A DNA stretch of 14,465 nt from contig PBNG01000033.1 in the NCBI GenBank assembly GCA_002723015.1, forward strand, positions 53,328-67,792, given 5' to 3'. The DNA is from Roseibacillus sp. GTDB lineage: Bacteria; Verrucomicrobiota; Verrucomicrobiae; Verrucomicrobiales; Akkermansiaceae. Below, in pieces: positions 13,285-14,465 of the stretch (position 1 is its first letter; each line of letters starts with the position of its first letter). A program made the position numbers and the translations under genes. The notes under the pieces were generated by a model. That model had not been told where the DNA came from. It did no database searches and saw only the letters and a list, made by a program, of their open reading frames with translations.

Positions 13285-14465
13285 ATGGATCAGCTCGTCA
13301 CATTGATTTCACGGTTCATTCCGGCCGTGATCATCAGCTGCGGGACAACAGTCTCCGGCGCTGAGGAGAGCGAGGATTTCTCCGGGGCCATAACTTACTT
13401 CAGCGAGGACTTTGATTCCCTCGCCAATGATCCGGGACTACTGCCCTTTCCCTCTGAGCCCAATGGTGATGGGACTGACTGGCTGGATCTGCCAACGATT
13501 CAGAAAGCGGGCGCTCTTCCCGGCTGGCGCATGATCAAAAATTCCGGGCATGGCAAGGGCGGCGTCGTTGAGTGGTCGGGATGGACCTTTGTATCTCCTG
13601 ATTCGTGGGCCGCCGCCGCACCAGGGCAACGCCGTGACAAATTTCAACTTGGAGCAAATGTAATCGCGGTAGCCGATAGTGATGAATTCGATGACATCCC
13701 CGGCGGAAGACCCTTCGACGCGACCTTGCAGACCCCGTCAATTGACATCTCGAAGGCCGACCCCCTGAGTCTTACCCTGAAATTTGATTCAGGGTGGCAG
13801 GCCGAATCTCAGACCGGAACCATCATGGTGTCCTACGATGGTGGGCAGCCCCGTGAAATCCTTCGCTTCGACAAGGAAAAAGCCTCTGCTTACAGCGAAA
13901 CGATACGTGTGGCCCTCAATAACCCCTTGGGTGCTGCGAAAATGAAAATCGCATGGACGAAAGTCGGCGCCAACCACTGGTGGTGGGTGATCGACAACAT
14001 CGAAGTCACCGACGAACAACCCGCCTCCTTCTCGGTTCAGCCTCGGATTGCTTTTCCCGGGCCTGCTGGTGCCACGGTCTCCTGGCAGGCTCCAGTAAAA
14101 CGAGCAATTCTTTATTATGGCGAGGGCAAGGAAGGAACACTGAACAAAAAACAGGAACTGGAAGCCCCGGATGGACGCTTCGAGGTAACCCTCAATGCAC
14201 TGAAAAGAGCAACCACTTACCGCTATCGCGTAGCTCTGCTTAAGAATGGGAGGCGCCGTCTCAGTGAAATGTTTGAATTTGATACTCGATTCAATCTTTC
14301 TCCAACCCCGGTCAACGACCCGGGAAAGCTCTCCCCGGATAAGGAAGCACTCCTAACCGCTGCTCTTGATGCCACCGCGGACCAGAACGGCTACATCGTG
14401 GTCCTCGGCCTTGAGGATGGGGCCCTCGCTTCTGCCCTGGCCTCCCGGTCACGCTTCCATGTTGT
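13285..14465 (+). CDS. Modular exported protein: jelly-roll-like, Fn3-like and Rossmann-like start; 3' end cut by window edge
   Basis: The frame is open from ATG 13285 to the right edge, 393 codons. An in-frame ATG at 13267 would add six residues; the later start gives the cleaner signal peptide, and GGAG lies 12 bases before it. The signal includes I-I-S-C at 17-19 plus, which loosely fits a lipobox (Cys19), or cleavage could follow V-S-G-A. Residues about 38-252 look like a beta-sandwich of the kind placed before planctomycete and verrucomicrobial phosphoesterases. Landmarks are W-S-G-W-T-F (97-102), R-R-D-K-F-Q-L-G (116-123), I-A-V-A-D-S-D-E-F-D-D (127-137) and W-W-W-V-I-D-N-I (242-249). 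Residues about 262-345 look like a fibronectin III or purple acid phosphatase N-domain. Residues 358-393 (Y-I-V-V-L-G-L-E-D-G-A-L-A) resemble the first strand and glycine loop of a class I SAM methyltransferase fold. The C-terminal enzyme, if any, lies outside the window. Confidence 0.75.
   Translation, partial: MDQLVTLISRFIPAVIISCGTTVSGAEESEDFSGAITYFSEDFDSLANDPGLLPFPSEPNGDGTDWLDLPTIQKAGALPGWRMIKNSGHGKGGVVEWSGWTFVSPDSWAAAAPGQRRDKFQLGANVIAVADSDEFDDIPGGRPFDATLQTPSIDISKADPLSLTLKFDSGWQAESQTGTIMVSYDGGQPREILRFDKEKASAYSETIRVALNNPLGAAKMKIAWTKVGANHWWWVIDNIEVTDEQPASFSVQPRIAFPGPAGATVSWQAPVKRAILYYGEGKEGTLNKKQELEAPDGRFEVTLNALKRATTYRYRVALLKNGRRRLSEMFEFDTRFNLSPTPVNDPGKLSPDKEALLTAALDATADQNGYIVVLGLEDGALASALASRSRFHV

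Noticed and set aside
1..14465. CRISPR arrays, insertion sequences, tRNA or rRNA genes
   Set aside because: I saw no regularly spaced repeats, no transposase motifs, no terminal inverted repeats and no RNA gene landmarks on either strand.

Overview
The window looks like chromosomal DNA from the Planctomycetota-Verrucomicrobiota group, more likely Verrucomicrobiota. The reasons are the gene families: a DUF1592/DUF1588-type protein with planctomycete-cytochrome-like CxxCH motifs, its usual DUF1552 partner with a Tat signal, a large FG-GAP + ASPIC/UnbV protein, a formylglycine sulfatase and a PQQ-type sugar dehydrogenase. Almost every product has an export signal (Sec, Tat or lipoprotein), so this is an envelope and periplasm gene set. 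I saw no mobile element, tRNA, rRNA or CRISPR array. No stretch over 300 bases lacks a gene.

Layout. From 11642 down to 1 everything is on the minus strand, in transcription order: sulfatase (10221-11642); a 125-base gap with mutually exclusive short hairpins; DUF1592-type protein (7675-10095); DUF1552 protein (6335-7678, ATGA overlap); FG-GAP lipoprotein (4419-6311) running in frame through a TGA into an ASPIC/UnbV + redoxin-like + TPR region (2817-4397); zinc-ribbon two-TM protein (2292-2795); exported beta-repeat plus coiled-coil protein (805-2295, ATGA overlap); and a transglutaminase-like protein cut by the left edge (1-746). From the DUF1592 gene to the left edge the gaps are 58 bases or less, so one long operon is likely. 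On the plus strand a PQQ-type sugar dehydrogenase (11819-13129) diverges from the sulfatase. It is followed by a modular exported protein (13285 to the right edge).

The most interesting feature is the in-frame TGA at 4419-4421. It falls between the sixth and seventh calcium-binding propeller motifs of what otherwise reads as one 1,164-codon gene. The bases just downstream can form an 8-bp hairpin with a GGUCG loop starting 17 nt after the UGA. That geometry resembles a bacterial SECIS element, and the GCAGGUC string is one I recall from E. coli fdhF. The locus is therefore either a candidate selenoprotein of the CRTAC1/ASPIC-UnbV type or a gene broken by a single nonsense change or sequence error. 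The window alone cannot decide.

Function as a set. The sulfatase and sugar dehydrogenase suggest periplasmic work on sulfated sugars. The DUF1592/DUF1552 pair suggests an exported, probably haem-bearing protein of unknown function. The FG-GAP/redoxin protein and its downstream partners would be envelope-associated companions. These links are inference from co-location only.
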